This document shows, piece after piece, positions 9,443-16,584 of a DNA stretch of 64,000 bases. The stretch's first letter is position 1; each line of letters opens with the position of its first letter. The stretch is from Halomonas sp. ALS9 (lineage in GTDB: Bacteria > Pseudomonadota > Gammaproteobacteria > Pseudomonadales > Halomonadaceae). Made by a program: the position numbers and the translations under genes. The stretch is from contig NZ_LXRG01000054.1 in NCBI RefSeq assembly GCF_001651035.1, positions 372,001-436,000 of the forward strand. The letters are read 5' to 3'. The notes below the pieces were generated by a model, which was given only the letters and a program-made list of their open reading frames with translations, was not told the DNA's origin and did no database searches.

Positions 9443-10435
9443 TCACGTCTTGTTAGGTTTCCACCGCTCCTTCAGCGCCGTCTTGAGGGGACGTGGAAGG
9501 CCAGATAGGAGTCTTCTCTTGGCGGCGCGAAGAAGGCGTTTAGTGTAGCGATGTTGTCCCTTTTTGGGTGAAGTGCTGCTGGTCGCTGTATAGACTTGGT
9601 TACCTTCGCAGCAATAAACGGCTTTTCCGGCTATTTTTGCAATACTTGAAGCCTGGCTGGCACTACTTTCAATAAAGAGTGTGTAATCGGAGTTCTTGTA
9701 GAACAAGCCCTTATGCGTAGAGTGAACGCCCTGGCGCTGGCGCTCCTCCTTCGAAGGCAAATCCAGCATGACCAAGCGCTCATACTCAATGCCCTGCTGC
9801 TTAAGCCACATCTCTGTATGGCTACGGTACTTCTCGAGCCGGTTGGTTACCAAGCAGCCAATTCGACCTGCAGGCAGGTAAAGAAGCTCAGCGTTATCCA
9901 AGAATGCAATGTACTCCTCTCCATCATCGTTCTGATGGGCGGTAGGGTCGACGCACAGCACACCATCGATATCGACACACGCTCGGGAAAGCATGGCAGG
10001 AGTGAAAAGATTCCACTGGAAAGCCTGGGGTGATTCGAGAGTGTAAAAATGAATGTCGACATATTGCTCACCAGCGGGATCTGCATAGATCGCCAAAGTA
10101 TCAATTAAACACGGGCAACTGCCGGGGATAGCATCCTGTGCTTCCTGCACCGTCCTCCCGGTTATGACACTATCATCAACTAGCAGTACTTTTTTCGCTT
10201 CCCACGCAGAGGCCAGTTCACTTTGAGCCTTTCTGCGCAAGCGGGTTTTTAGCGGTTGATTGGCAATGAACTCTGGGAGCCCTACTACATCGATATGTAA
10301 GCCCAACGCAATCATGCTGGCCGGGATTATCCCGCTACGGGGAATACCCACCACCAGGTCGTAACCCTTTCCGTGAACTTTGAACAAGGACGCAGCGATG
10401 TCATCACTTAAATCACCATAGGATTTATAATTCAT
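9443..10435 (-). CDS. Phosphoribosyltransferase fused to a HAD-like domain
   Basis: A 330-aa two-domain protein. Residues 1-130 form a type I phosphoribosyltransferase with the PRPP-binding loop VLLVDDSVITGRT (83-95). Residues from about 150 start a HAD-like domain with motif I DIDGV (155-159), a later NRLEKYR stretch and a possible motif III lysine in THKG. The C-terminal 40 residues are very basic (KRLLRAAKRRLL), possibly for membrane or RNA contact. No substrate can be assigned; related PRTases occur in capsule and O-antigen loci, possibly making activated sugar or nucleotide donors. It stands alone between two AT-rich spacers, with its own terminator. The combination of transferase and phosphatase folds suggests sequential chemistry on a phosphoribosyl compound, which is inference. 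Confidence 0.75.
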   Translation of the reverse strand: MNYKSYGDLSDDIAASLFKVHGKGYDLVVGIPRSGIIPASMIALGLHIDVVGLPEFIANQPLKTRLRRKAQSELASAWEAKKVLLVDDSVITGRTVQEAQDAIPGSCPCLIDTLAIYADPAGEQYVDIHFYTLESPQAFQWNLFTPAMLSRACVDIDGVLCVDPTAHQNDDGEEYIAFLDNAELLYLPAGRIGCLVTNRLEKYRSHTEMWLKQQGIEYERLVMLDLPSKEERQRQGVHSTHKGLFYKNSDYTLFIESSASQASSIAKIAGKAVYCCEGNQVYTATSSTSPKKGQHRYTKRLLRAAKRRLLSGLPRPLKTALKERWKPNKT

Positions 10436-10796
10436 TGCCTAACCTCACCCTTTATTAAGCTTGACTAACACAACATGGAAAGTCATTTAGCATAGCCTTT
10501 ATATAACTATCCTTTAATAGAACTCCCATTCAGTGACAAAACAGTGACATCCAAATGATAGCTTAATAAAATCCTCATAAAACACTACTCTAGAGAACAA
10601 CAAAAATTCATGAAAAAATCGTATAAACAAAAAATAAAAACACTAATCACTAATAATTTATATTTAAAAAAATTAGAAAGATTATCTTAAAATATTTTTA
10701 ACGGCAAATAAACTCCTCTTTGACATGCCCATCAGCCATGTCAAAGAAAGACCCAAAAGATAAAATAGGAAGGAAAAAGAAGCGCAGACGATGTCT
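10436..10796. other. AT-rich spacer between wzb and the PRTase-HAD gene
   Basis: The 361-base spacer is strongly AT-rich between about 10560 and 10710 and holds no plausible gene. It contains an 11-base direct repeat (CAGTGACA units at 10531 and 10542) and the 11-bp inverted repeat at 10717-10747. A promoter for the PRTase-HAD gene is expected near its left end, where TATATAAC-like sequence occurs, but I cannot define it. Confidence 0.5.
10717..10747. repeat. Perfect 11-bp inverted repeat
   Basis: TCTTTGACATG (10717-10727) and its exact complement CATGTCAAAGA (10737-10747) flank a 9-base loop, about 50 bases downstream of the wzb stop codon. There is no clear T-run in either direction, so a simple intrinsic terminator is doubtful. 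It could be an operator or an mRNA 3' stem. Confidence 0.5.
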
Positions 10797-11234
10797 CTAG
10801 AGTTTCTCAGCCCATGTGAGGGTAGCGTCTTTGAGTAACGAATGTATATGCTCAAAAACTTCCATGGATTTACGGTACGGATCGGGAATATTGCGTCCTT
10901 TGCTACTGTCTAGCCAACGACCTAGCAGTAGCGTCTTGCCTAAGGCTTGGGGTACCTGCTGCCCAACAGCTCGACGCTGGCCCTCTGACATCACCAGAAT
11001 GAGATCGGCTTCCTGTATCATTGTCACGGTTAACTGACGTGCCTTGTGATTAGCAACATCCAAGCCATCGGCCTCGGCCAATTGACGTGCAAACGGCGAT
11101 ACAGGCTCGCCTTCCAAGGCGCCTAAGCCTGCGGAACTGATATGACGCTCGGGTAGCCGCTGTCTAAGCAATGCCTCAGCGACGGGACTTCGACAAATAT
11201 TACCGGTACACACCACTAAAATACGCTCGAACAT
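10797..11234 (-). CDS. wzb: Low-molecular-weight protein-tyrosine phosphatase
   Basis: A 145-aa cytosolic phosphatase expected to dephosphorylate the tyrosine tail of the Wzc-like kinase at 5506-7761, cycling it during polysaccharide assembly. The catalytic loop CTGNICRS (residues 9-16) has the C(X)5R signature, and the general-acid aspartate is in IPDPYRK near residue 118. Length and motifs match the family. It sits upstream of the ops element and is therefore on a different transcript from wza/wzc, 53 bases after the ElyC-like gene. Confidence 0.92.
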   Translation of the reverse strand: MFERILVVCTGNICRSPVAEALLRQRLPERHISSAGLGALEGEPVSPFARQLAEADGLDVANHKARQLTVTMIQEADLILVMSEGQRRAVGQQVPQALGKTLLLGRWLDSSKGRNIPDPYRKSMEVFEHIHSLLKDATLTWAEKL

Positions 11235-11287
11235 GTCTTACTTATCTCCTAGGTAAGCAGAGAAACACGTTTTCAAATTCGACATAT

Positions 11288-12058
11288 TCAATGCTCCCAC
11301 TGAATGGCAAGTAACCCAAGGGTTTCATAGATAGCCCTTTCGGTCTTACGTAGCTCTCGCGCAGAGGGCAGCCAATAAGCTAGCCCTAAGCCCTCAGCTC
11401 GATCAGCCAAATAATGGGTAGGTGCAGCGACTGGGGCTAGGCCTGCCGCCTCGAAATGACGCATCGCGCGCGGCATATGCGACGCTGATGTCACCACCAA
11501 GACTTGAGCACCTTCGCCAAACAGCGCCTGCACCGCCTTGGCCTCTTCAGCCGTATCGTTGGGGGACACAAGCGTAATAATACTCTTTGAGGGCACCCCC
11601 AATGCCTCTGCAGCTTCGGCATAGCCATGAGCCATCGTCATTTTTGAGTCTTTCCCTCCACCTGACACTACCAATAGCAGGTCTGGGCGCTGATGCCACA
11701 AGCGCAGACCTTCCATAAGGCGCAACCCCGAACCTTCGCTGAATCTACCGGTTATTGACCAAGGGCGATCAGGCTGCCAACCACCCCCGAGGACTACTAC
11801 TGCTTCTATGTCCTGCACCTCAGGCCATTGCTCCCAAGCGGCATACTTCGACTCAAAAGGCCTCAGCAAATTATCTGCCACGGGTGCCCAGGCCGCCAGC
11901 AGTAGCAAGAGCATTGCCAACGTCATTATGCTGCCACCAAGGCGATGCCGACCCAGCTTTCGAATTGACCACCCAATTGTAAAAGTGACTGCCATCAGTG
12001 ACATTGGCATCAGCAGTATCGCCGTCAGGCTTTTCATTAGTGTATACATGGCAACCAT
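11288..12058 (-). CDS. ElyC/YdcF-like DUF218 membrane protein
   Basis: A 256-aa protein with two N-terminal membrane helices (about residues 8-30 and 42-62) and a periplasmic DUF218 domain: VVVLGGGWQ near 87, VSGGGKDS near 130, NDTAEEA near 166 and VTSASHMPRA near 190. In E. coli, ElyC of this family affects peptidoglycan synthesis and undecaprenyl carrier use; family members are frequent in polysaccharide loci. The start is uncertain (ATG at 12058, 12049 or 12037; none has a good ribosome site). All of them lie inside the 3' part of the upstream Wzy-like frame, an overlap of up to 188 bases, which is unusual. Confidence 0.82.
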   Translation of the reverse strand: MVAMYTLMKSLTAILLMPMSLMAVTFTIGWSIRKLGRHRLGGSIMTLAMLLLLLAAWAPVADNLLRPFESKYAAWEQWPEVQDIEAVVVLGGGWQPDRPWSITGRFSEGSGLRLMEGLRLWHQRPDLLLVVSGGGKDSKMTMAHGYAEAAEALGVPSKSIITLVSPNDTAEEAKAVQALFGEGAQVLVVTSASHMPRAMRHFEAAGLAPVAAPTHYLADRAEGLGLAYWLPSARELRKTERAIYETLGLLAIQWEH

Positions 12059-13265
12059 TTTGCGGGACTTGATCGGAAACGTGAATCCAAAGAAAAATCA
12101 GCCAGCTAGCATATACTGCTACGCCTGCCGGATATGCAAAGAAAGAATAGCTTAAACCGAAACTCATAAAAGCAATTGGCAGCAACATGCCAGCTACTGC
12201 ATAAGAACGCTGGAGGGAGCTTTCAGAGCGCAAACCTGGAAAAAAAAGCCACAGGGGAATGAGGTAAAGACTCACGACCATAAGCAAACCTGGCAGACCT
12301 CTTCGCACCCAGGCGTCCAGGAGGTCGTTATGTGCATGCCAGTAATTGCCTAACTCAGGGCTTAGCACGCCTTGCGCCTCAAGTCTTTGCATGGCGGGTA
12401 AATAACCCTGATGTCCGTAACCCACAAAAGGACGCTCATAAATTAGCCTGATTGCACCGCGATACATTTCCAGGCGAGCCCCGACGGAGCCATAGTCGGT
12501 GCTTTCTGTATAGCGATGCACCTCGGCCACCGCCTTATCCACCCGTTTTTCTACACCGCTATAGGGCGTCGCATATGCCCCTATCATCACCGCTATTAAA
12601 GCAATCAGTGCCAGCCATCGCCATATCGCTCGCCAGCGACGCGCATAACCGCAATAAAATACCCATATCACTAGCGGCAATGCCAACCATCCGCCCCGAG
12701 TGCCAGATAGTGCCGAGGCTAGCCCGCCTCCCATTGCGCCACTCAGCAAAAGCGCTACCCAAAAAAAACGTGCTGATCGCTGTTGCCAGGCCCAGCCCAG
12801 CCCGGCCAAACATAAAAACGCCACCAACAGCGAAAGATTGCCGAAAAAGATCGAATGTAACGGCGGGTGCCCTGTGGCACGGGTTAAACCAACTACCCAT
12901 TTTTGCCAGGCTGCCCACCCCCCTGTACCCAATCCACTCAACGCTAAACCAAACCACCACGCGGAAGGCCTTGGCGGTACAGAGCGAATTATCACAAAGG
13001 CCAATGCCGCAAGCCAGGCGGCACTCGCCAACGGCATGGCTTTATTTAAGCTTGAATGCCAAACGCCAACCGCTAATTCGACTACGCCTACGCCTAATAG
13101 CAATGCCAAAAGAAGGCTATCACCACGCCCCATTGATTTTTTTAACAAGCCATGACCGTGTCGTTTATTCCTGGCAACAATCGCACATATGATGGCAACC
13201 CCCAACCCTAACCAATAGCCAAAGGGGGCCAATAGCGGTAGCACGGTGATTGCTAAAGCTTGCAT
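11871..13265 (-). CDS. O-antigen ligase/Wzy polymerase-like membrane protein (first copy)
   Basis: A 464-aa frame with about eleven membrane helices, a large loop containing YSGVEKRVDKAV and the family motif GYGHQGYLPAM with HAHNDLLDAWVRRGLPG near 300, typical of the Wzy_C ligase/polymerase domain. The recognisable protein ends near residue 400 (ASWLIFLWIHV). The remaining roughly 65 residues are hydrophilic, low in family resemblance, and overlap the ElyC-like gene in another frame. This suggests a lost stop codon or a frameshift extending the frame. It acts at the periplasmic face of the inner membrane on lipid-linked polysaccharide. The sugar transferase lies 39 bases upstream. Confidence 0.82.
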   Translation of the reverse strand: MQALAITVLPLLAPFGYWLGLGVAIICAIVARNKRHGHGLLKKSMGRGDSLLLALLLGVGVVELAVGVWHSSLNKAMPLASAAWLAALAFVIIRSVPPRPSAWWFGLALSGLGTGGWAAWQKWVVGLTRATGHPPLHSIFFGNLSLLVAFLCLAGLGWAWQQRSARFFWVALLLSGAMGGGLASALSGTRGGWLALPLVIWVFYCGYARRWRAIWRWLALIALIAVMIGAYATPYSGVEKRVDKAVAEVHRYTESTDYGSVGARLEMYRGAIRLIYERPFVGYGHQGYLPAMQRLEAQGVLSPELGNYWHAHNDLLDAWVRRGLPGLLMVVSLYLIPLWLFFPGLRSESSLQRSYAVAGMLLPIAFMSFGLSYSFFAYPAGVAVYASWLIFLWIHVSDQVPQNGCHVYTNEKPDGDTADANVTDGSHFYNWVVNSKAGSASPWWQHNDVGNALATAGGLGTRGR

Positions 13266-13304
13266 GCAATGTTTGCCTTGTAGGTCACGGAAGTGCTTAT
13301 GCTT

Positions 13305-13865
13305 TTATTGCCTCACCCGATCTCCGCTTCCTCTGCCCATCACCGTTAGCACCAGGTAACGGAAATACGTTGGCACCGCCATAGCCGACAACATTTTTTG
13401 ATCCGTTTCTGCTAGTAACTGAGGCGTAGACATATCAATGTCGTTAATTTGCGCCAGTCCGGTAATACCCGGTCGAACATTGTATACCCCACGCTCGGAA
13501 CGCTCTTTGATCAACTCATGTTGTGTGAATAAGCATGGACGAGGCCCCACAAGGCTCATATCCCCCTTCAATACATTCCATAGCTGGGGTAACTCATCCA
13601 GCTTGGTGCGGCGTAAGAAAAGACCGAATTTGGTAATTGAGGAAGAATCTGCAAGATGCGAAGCAACCCAGGCCGTATCAAGCTTCATAGTACGAAACTT
13701 GACCAGTACAAAGGGCTGACCACGATATCCCACCCGCTCTTGCAAAAACAGAGGTGACCCCGTATCCCAGTAGCCAATTATGGTTAGTATCAATAATAAT
13801 GGCAGACCAATCATTAGGCCCGTGGCGGCAAAAAAGATATCTAAGAAACGTAGTATTTTAGTCAT
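13305..13865 (-). CDS. Initiating sugar-phosphate transferase (PglC/WcaJ C-domain type)
   Basis: A monotopic phosphoglycosyl transferase that places the first sugar phosphate on undecaprenyl phosphate. The short form (about 186 aa) has a single re-entrant membrane helix (residues 4-30), a basic-aromatic KFRTMK motif, the catalytic-region motif RRTKLDELPQLWNVLKGDMSLVGPRP with its DE pair, and the PGITG(L)AQI motif. The C-terminus ends in a short basic tail. The frame could start at TTG 13895, where an AAGG precedes, but ATG 13865 gives the usual N-terminus (MTKILRFLDI). It is the first gene of the polysaccharide block beside the ffs/tRNA region. Confidence 0.88.
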   Translation of the reverse strand: MTKILRFLDIFFAATGLMIGLPLLLILTIIGYWDTGSPLFLQERVGYRGQPFVLVKFRTMKLDTAWVASHLADSSSITKFGLFLRRTKLDELPQLWNVLKGDMSLVGPRPCLFTQHELIKERSERGVYNVRPGITGLAQINDIDMSTPQLLAETDQKMLSAMAVPTYFRYLVLTVMGRGSGDRVRQ

Positions 13866-14434
13866 GATATCAAGGCTCGCAGGGTTAATTAACAAGTATT
13901 ACCTTATAAAACAAGTAATTGGTAAATTTTATACCACAACAACCATGCGCTTTATTTCTAACCAGTTTAAGTAATTAAAGATTAGCGCACTCGGTGAGCA
14001 GTATATAAACTGCGTGCTTATATAGCCATAACGGTTAATCTAATTATTTTTTAAATAACCAATCAGACTATTTTACTAGCCGTAATATGTAAAAATTAAA
14101 TAAAAAATAATCAGCAGTATTTTTCGTTAGTCGTTTTACTTAAAAAACAATACAACGAATACTATTTTTAATGGATATCCGTAGTAAACCCCATCGAATC
14201 ACTACGTTTATTTCAGTCGAAAAAACCAGTCCAGATGAGATAATGTGTAAAATCCTGAACGGCATTTTTTTATGCTGCGAGATAAGCATGGGTGTAATTG
14301 TAAAAAAACGGGTGGTTATGCTGCGAAAGAGGATCTGATTCAAAAGGAGACACTTTTGCTACAGACTAAGGTTTATACGAAAGTCAGCGAACGCTGTCAC
14401 GAGCAGGTAGTAATTGTACAAAGGGTAACGCGGG
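13866..14434. other. AT-rich boundary between polysaccharide locus and ffs
   Basis: About 570 bases with markedly higher AT than the flanks, particularly 13900-14170. Short frames occur on both strands, but none has a ribosome site or recognisable product. It probably contains the promoter of the sugar-transferase transcript and marks the edge of the polysaccharide locus, which lies next to stable-RNA genes. No insertion sequence or integrase remnant is visible. Confidence 0.5.
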
Positions 14435-14476
14435 GAAGTTGCCTGAAGAAGTTGTTGCCCGAAGAAGTTGCCTGAA
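14435..14476. repeat. 13-nt-period tandem array beside ffs 3' end
   Basis: Unit GAAGTTGCCTGAA (13 nt) occurs at 14435-14447 and 14464-14476, separated by a 16-nt variant with a 3-nt insertion (14448-14463). The array ends about six bases from the 3' end of the 4.5S RNA gene. It is one of six boundary arrays with this period in the window. Confidence 0.85.
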
Positions 14477-14481
14477 ATGGA

Positions 14482-14590
14482 GGCGGCCCCAAAAGCCACA
14501 TCCCGGCACACGCAGCCACCACTACCGTTGCTCCCTTCCGGGCCTGGCGGGGTTCGCAGTTTAGCGTTGCGGGAGGACCTAAGGGGCCAC
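14482..14590 (-). ncRNA. ffs: 4.5S RNA of the signal recognition particle
   Basis: On the minus strand the sequence folds as the bacterial small SRP RNA. Terminal arms GGCCCC and GGGGCC pair; the conserved TCCTCCCGCAACGCT occurs on the 5' side and TGTGCCGGGATGTGGC on the 3' side. The apical region has CAGGCCCGGAAGGGAGCA, with the GGAA tetraloop and the internal-loop bases bound by Ffh. This closely matches E. coli ffs in order and spacing. Ends are approximate to within a few bases. It lies about 67 bases downstream of tRNA-Met on the same strand, so the two may be co-transcribed. Confidence 0.93.
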
Positions 14591-14656
14591 CATAACGGCA
14601 CACTCTGTGATGTAACATACTGCTTTACAGCAATAGTGAGTGTGCTGAGGTCGATG

Positions 14657-14733
14657 TGGTGGCTACGCCCTGATTTGAACAGGGGACCCCATCATTATGA
14701 GTGATGTGCTCTAACCAGCTGAGCTACGTAGCC
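14657..14733 (-). tRNA. tRNA-Met (CAT), elongator type
   Basis: On the minus strand a full cloverleaf is present: acceptor GGCTACG/CGTAGCC, D-arm AGCTCAGCTGGTTAGAGC, anticodon loop CTCATAA (anticodon CAT), variable loop, T-arm CCCTGTTCAAATCAGGG, discriminator A and an encoded CCA (14659-14657). The sequence is nearly that of E. coli metT, and the paired 1:72 G-C end indicates elongator rather than initiator tRNA. An Ile2 (lysidine) tRNA also has CAT, but the anticodon stem and body fit Met. Confidence 0.95.
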
Positions 14734-14779
14734 TTTTCCTCATCAACGGGTGCAGATTATGCCTACCTTAATGGCGAAA

Positions 14780-14802
14780 GGCAAGCCGGATTCCGGCTTG
14801 CC
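14780..14802 (-). terminator. Terminator hairpin after choX
   Basis: A perfect 10-bp stem GGCAAGCCGG/CCGGCTTGCC with a 3-base loop lies 32 bases past the choX stop codon. On the minus strand it is followed by only a short T run (TTTCG), so it may be a weak terminator or mRNA-protecting stem. Confidence 0.7.
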
Positions 14803-14833
14803 CTGGTCGTCAATAAAGCGTATCGAAATCGCC

Positions 14834-15772
14834 TTACTGGATAGCGGCGCGCACGGCCTCTGCTCCAGGCTCGCCGTCGCGGGTTGTCACACCGTCTAAC
14901 CACTCATCCAGCACGCCATCATTGGCTTTCAAGTAGTCACGCGCGGCATCACGAGGGTCTACGCCATCGTCCATTATCGCGCTCATCAATTGGTTTTCCA
15001 TTTCCAAGGTAAACGTCATATTGCGTAATAACGCTCCTACATTGGGGCACTCATCCACAAAACCTGCACGAGTATTGGTGTGCACCGTTGCACCGCCTAA
15101 ATCTGGACCAAAGTAATCATCGGCATCAGAAAGATAGGCCATGTCGAAGTTAGAGTTCATGGGGTGCGGCTCCCAGCCCAGGAACACCATCCACTGCTCG
15201 TTGGGCACCCGGGCGCGCAGTTCTGCTAGCATTCCCGCTTCACTGGAATCGATCACCTGCCAATCGCCCAACCCATAGGCGTCGTCATCGATCATCTGCT
15301 CGATTAGCTCGTTGCCGTCGTTCCCTGCTTCGATACCGTGCATGCTGCTGTCAAACTGGTCTGCGTGCTCTGCTAAATCGTTAACCGACGTCACGCCCGC
15401 ATCATAAACGTATTGAGGAACCGCCAGTGTGTATTTGGCCCCTTCCAGGTTAGTTGCCAGACGTTCGACTTCACCGCGCTCGATGTAAGGATCGCTAATG
15501 GAGGCCATGGAGGGCATCCAATTACCTAGGAATACATCGAAATCATTGTTGCGCATACCTGCGTAGGCAATCGGTACGGAAACTGTATCCACTGTCGGCT
15601 CATACCCCAGCCCCTCAAGGACTTCGCTGGCGAGCGCAGTAGTGGCGGTAATATCTGTCCAGCCCACTTCGGCAAAACGCACGCTGCTGCATTCATTGGC
15701 GTAAGCTGCCGTTGGCAAACCCGCCGCCAGTAATAAAGCACCCGCGTAGCGTGAAGAAATTCTGCTCATCAT
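14834..15772 (-). CDS. choX: Choline-binding periplasmic protein of an ABC importer
   Basis: A 312-aa OpuAC/ProX-class binding protein with a Sec signal peptide cleaved near AYANE. The four aromatic residues that box the trimethylammonium group in ChoX are visible in order: Trp in GWTDITATTA, Trp in GNWMPSM, Tyr in PQYVYDAG and Trp in GWEPHPMN. This pattern supports choline (or acetylcholine) rather than glycine betaine alone. It is divergent from betI across a 164-base spacer with a BetI-type palindrome, so choline uptake and oxidation are probably co-induced. No permease or ATPase partner lies beside it, so it must use components encoded elsewhere or act as an orphan binding protein. Confidence 0.85.
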   Translation of the reverse strand: MMSRISSRYAGALLLAAGLPTAAYANECSSVRFAEVGWTDITATTALASEVLEGLGYEPTVDTVSVPIAYAGMRNNDFDVFLGNWMPSMASISDPYIERGEVERLATNLEGAKYTLAVPQYVYDAGVTSVNDLAEHADQFDSSMHGIEAGNDGNELIEQMIDDDAYGLGDWQVIDSSEAGMLAELRARVPNEQWMVFLGWEPHPMNSNFDMAYLSDADDYFGPDLGGATVHTNTRAGFVDECPNVGALLRNMTFTLEMENQLMSAIMDDGVDPRDAARDYLKANDGVLDEWLDGVTTRDGEPGAEAVRAAIQ

Positions 15773-15817
15773 CGTTGTCCCCTTGAAACAATAAATATTG
15801 TCGGCGCCTTTTTATTG

Positions 15818-15831
15818 ATTGAACGTTCAAT
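15818..15831. promoter_or_regulatory. BetI-type operator palindrome
   Basis: The perfect 14-base palindrome ATTGAACGTTCAAT sits midway between choX and betI. It matches the kind of dyad (TTGAACGTTCAA) bound by the choline-sensing TetR repressor BetI. Its position would let one site control both divergent transcripts. Confidence 0.75.
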
Positions 15832-15909
15832 AAAAAAATGCCATCATGGTTAGGTAATCATGTCTACGCCGGGGTTTCAAGCATCGCCCCCTGTCAGGCA
15901 TTCAACGAA

Positions 15910-15937
15910 TTAGGAGAATCTCTTTAGGAGAACGTCG
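15910..15937 (+). repeat. Duplicated ribosome-site unit before betI
   Basis: Two 14-nt units, each starting TTAGGAGAA (15910 and 15924), give two AGGAG ribosome sites in tandem. The second has the correct spacing to the GTG start at 15937. The duplication abuts the start codon exactly. Confidence 0.75.
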
Positions 15938-16533
15938 TGCCAAAGGTGGGAATGGAACCGATACGCCGCCAGCAGCTAATTAACGCGACCATGGCAGCCA
16001 TTGATGAAGTCGGCCTAGCCGAGACCACTGTGATGCGCATTGCGCGTCATGCAGGCGTTTCAGCAGGCATTATCAGCCACTACTTTGGCGGTAAAGATGG
16101 CCTGTTGGAAGCGACCATGCGGCAAATCCTGACCGACCTAACCACGGCTGTTGCGGTGCGCCGCCATGCATTAGAAGACAACTCTCCCCGCGCCCATATC
16201 GGTGCCATTATTGAAGGCAACTTTGATCGCACGCAGGTCACCGGCCCCGCCGCCAAGACTTGGTTAGCGTTCTGGGCCAGCAGCATGCACAAACCGATGC
16301 TGCAGCGGTTGCAAAACGTCAACGACCGCCGTCTTTATAGCAATTTATGCCACCAGTTCCGGCGTGTAATGCCCCGCTTAGAGGCCCGTAACGCCGCCCG
16401 AGGTTTGGCCGCCATGATTGATGGGCTGTGGCTGCGCGGTGCACTGACACCAGAAGGCCTTGATGCTGAAGAAGCGCGTTTTCTTGCCCACGCCTATCTC
16501 GACCAGCTTTTTGCTCACTATGGATGCCAATAA
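15937..16533 (+). CDS. betI: TetR-family choline-responsive repressor
   Basis: A 198-aa repressor of the betaine synthesis genes, released by choline. The N-terminus has the BetI-specific opening (PKVGMEPIRRQQLI) and a TetR helix-turn-helix (TVMRIARHAGVSAGIISHYFGGKDGLL, residues about 31-57). The ligand domain has the typical WLAFWA motif and DGLWLRGAL near the C-terminus. Length matches E. coli BetI. The GTG start is chosen for its AGGAG site. It heads betI-betB-betA, with 51 and 9 bases between genes. Confidence 0.95.
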   Translation: MPKVGMEPIRRQQLINATMAAIDEVGLAETTVMRIARHAGVSAGIISHYFGGKDGLLEATMRQILTDLTTAVAVRRHALEDNSPRAHIGAIIEGNFDRTQVTGPAAKTWLAFWASSMHKPMLQRLQNVNDRRLYSNLCHQFRRVMPRLEARNAARGLAAMIDGLWLRGALTPEGLDAEEARFLAHAYLDQLFAHYGCQ

Positions 16534-16584
16534 CTCACATCCAACATTTACCGTAAATTTTTTATCTTATTAAAGGAGTCCTAC

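Noticed and set aside
12452..13192. 246-aa plus-strand frame opposite the first Wzy-like gene
   Set aside because: Mirrors the membrane-helix codons of the minus-strand gene; no domain resemblance.
14140..14343. 67-aa minus-strand frame in the AT-rich boundary
   Set aside because: Basic and Ile/Phe-rich as expected of AT-rich noncoding sequence; no ribosome site or coupling to a neighbour.
13866..14434. Integration site of a mobile island next to tRNA-Met
   Set aside because: No integrase, no duplicated tRNA end and no transposase were seen; ffs lies between the tRNA and the AT-rich region.
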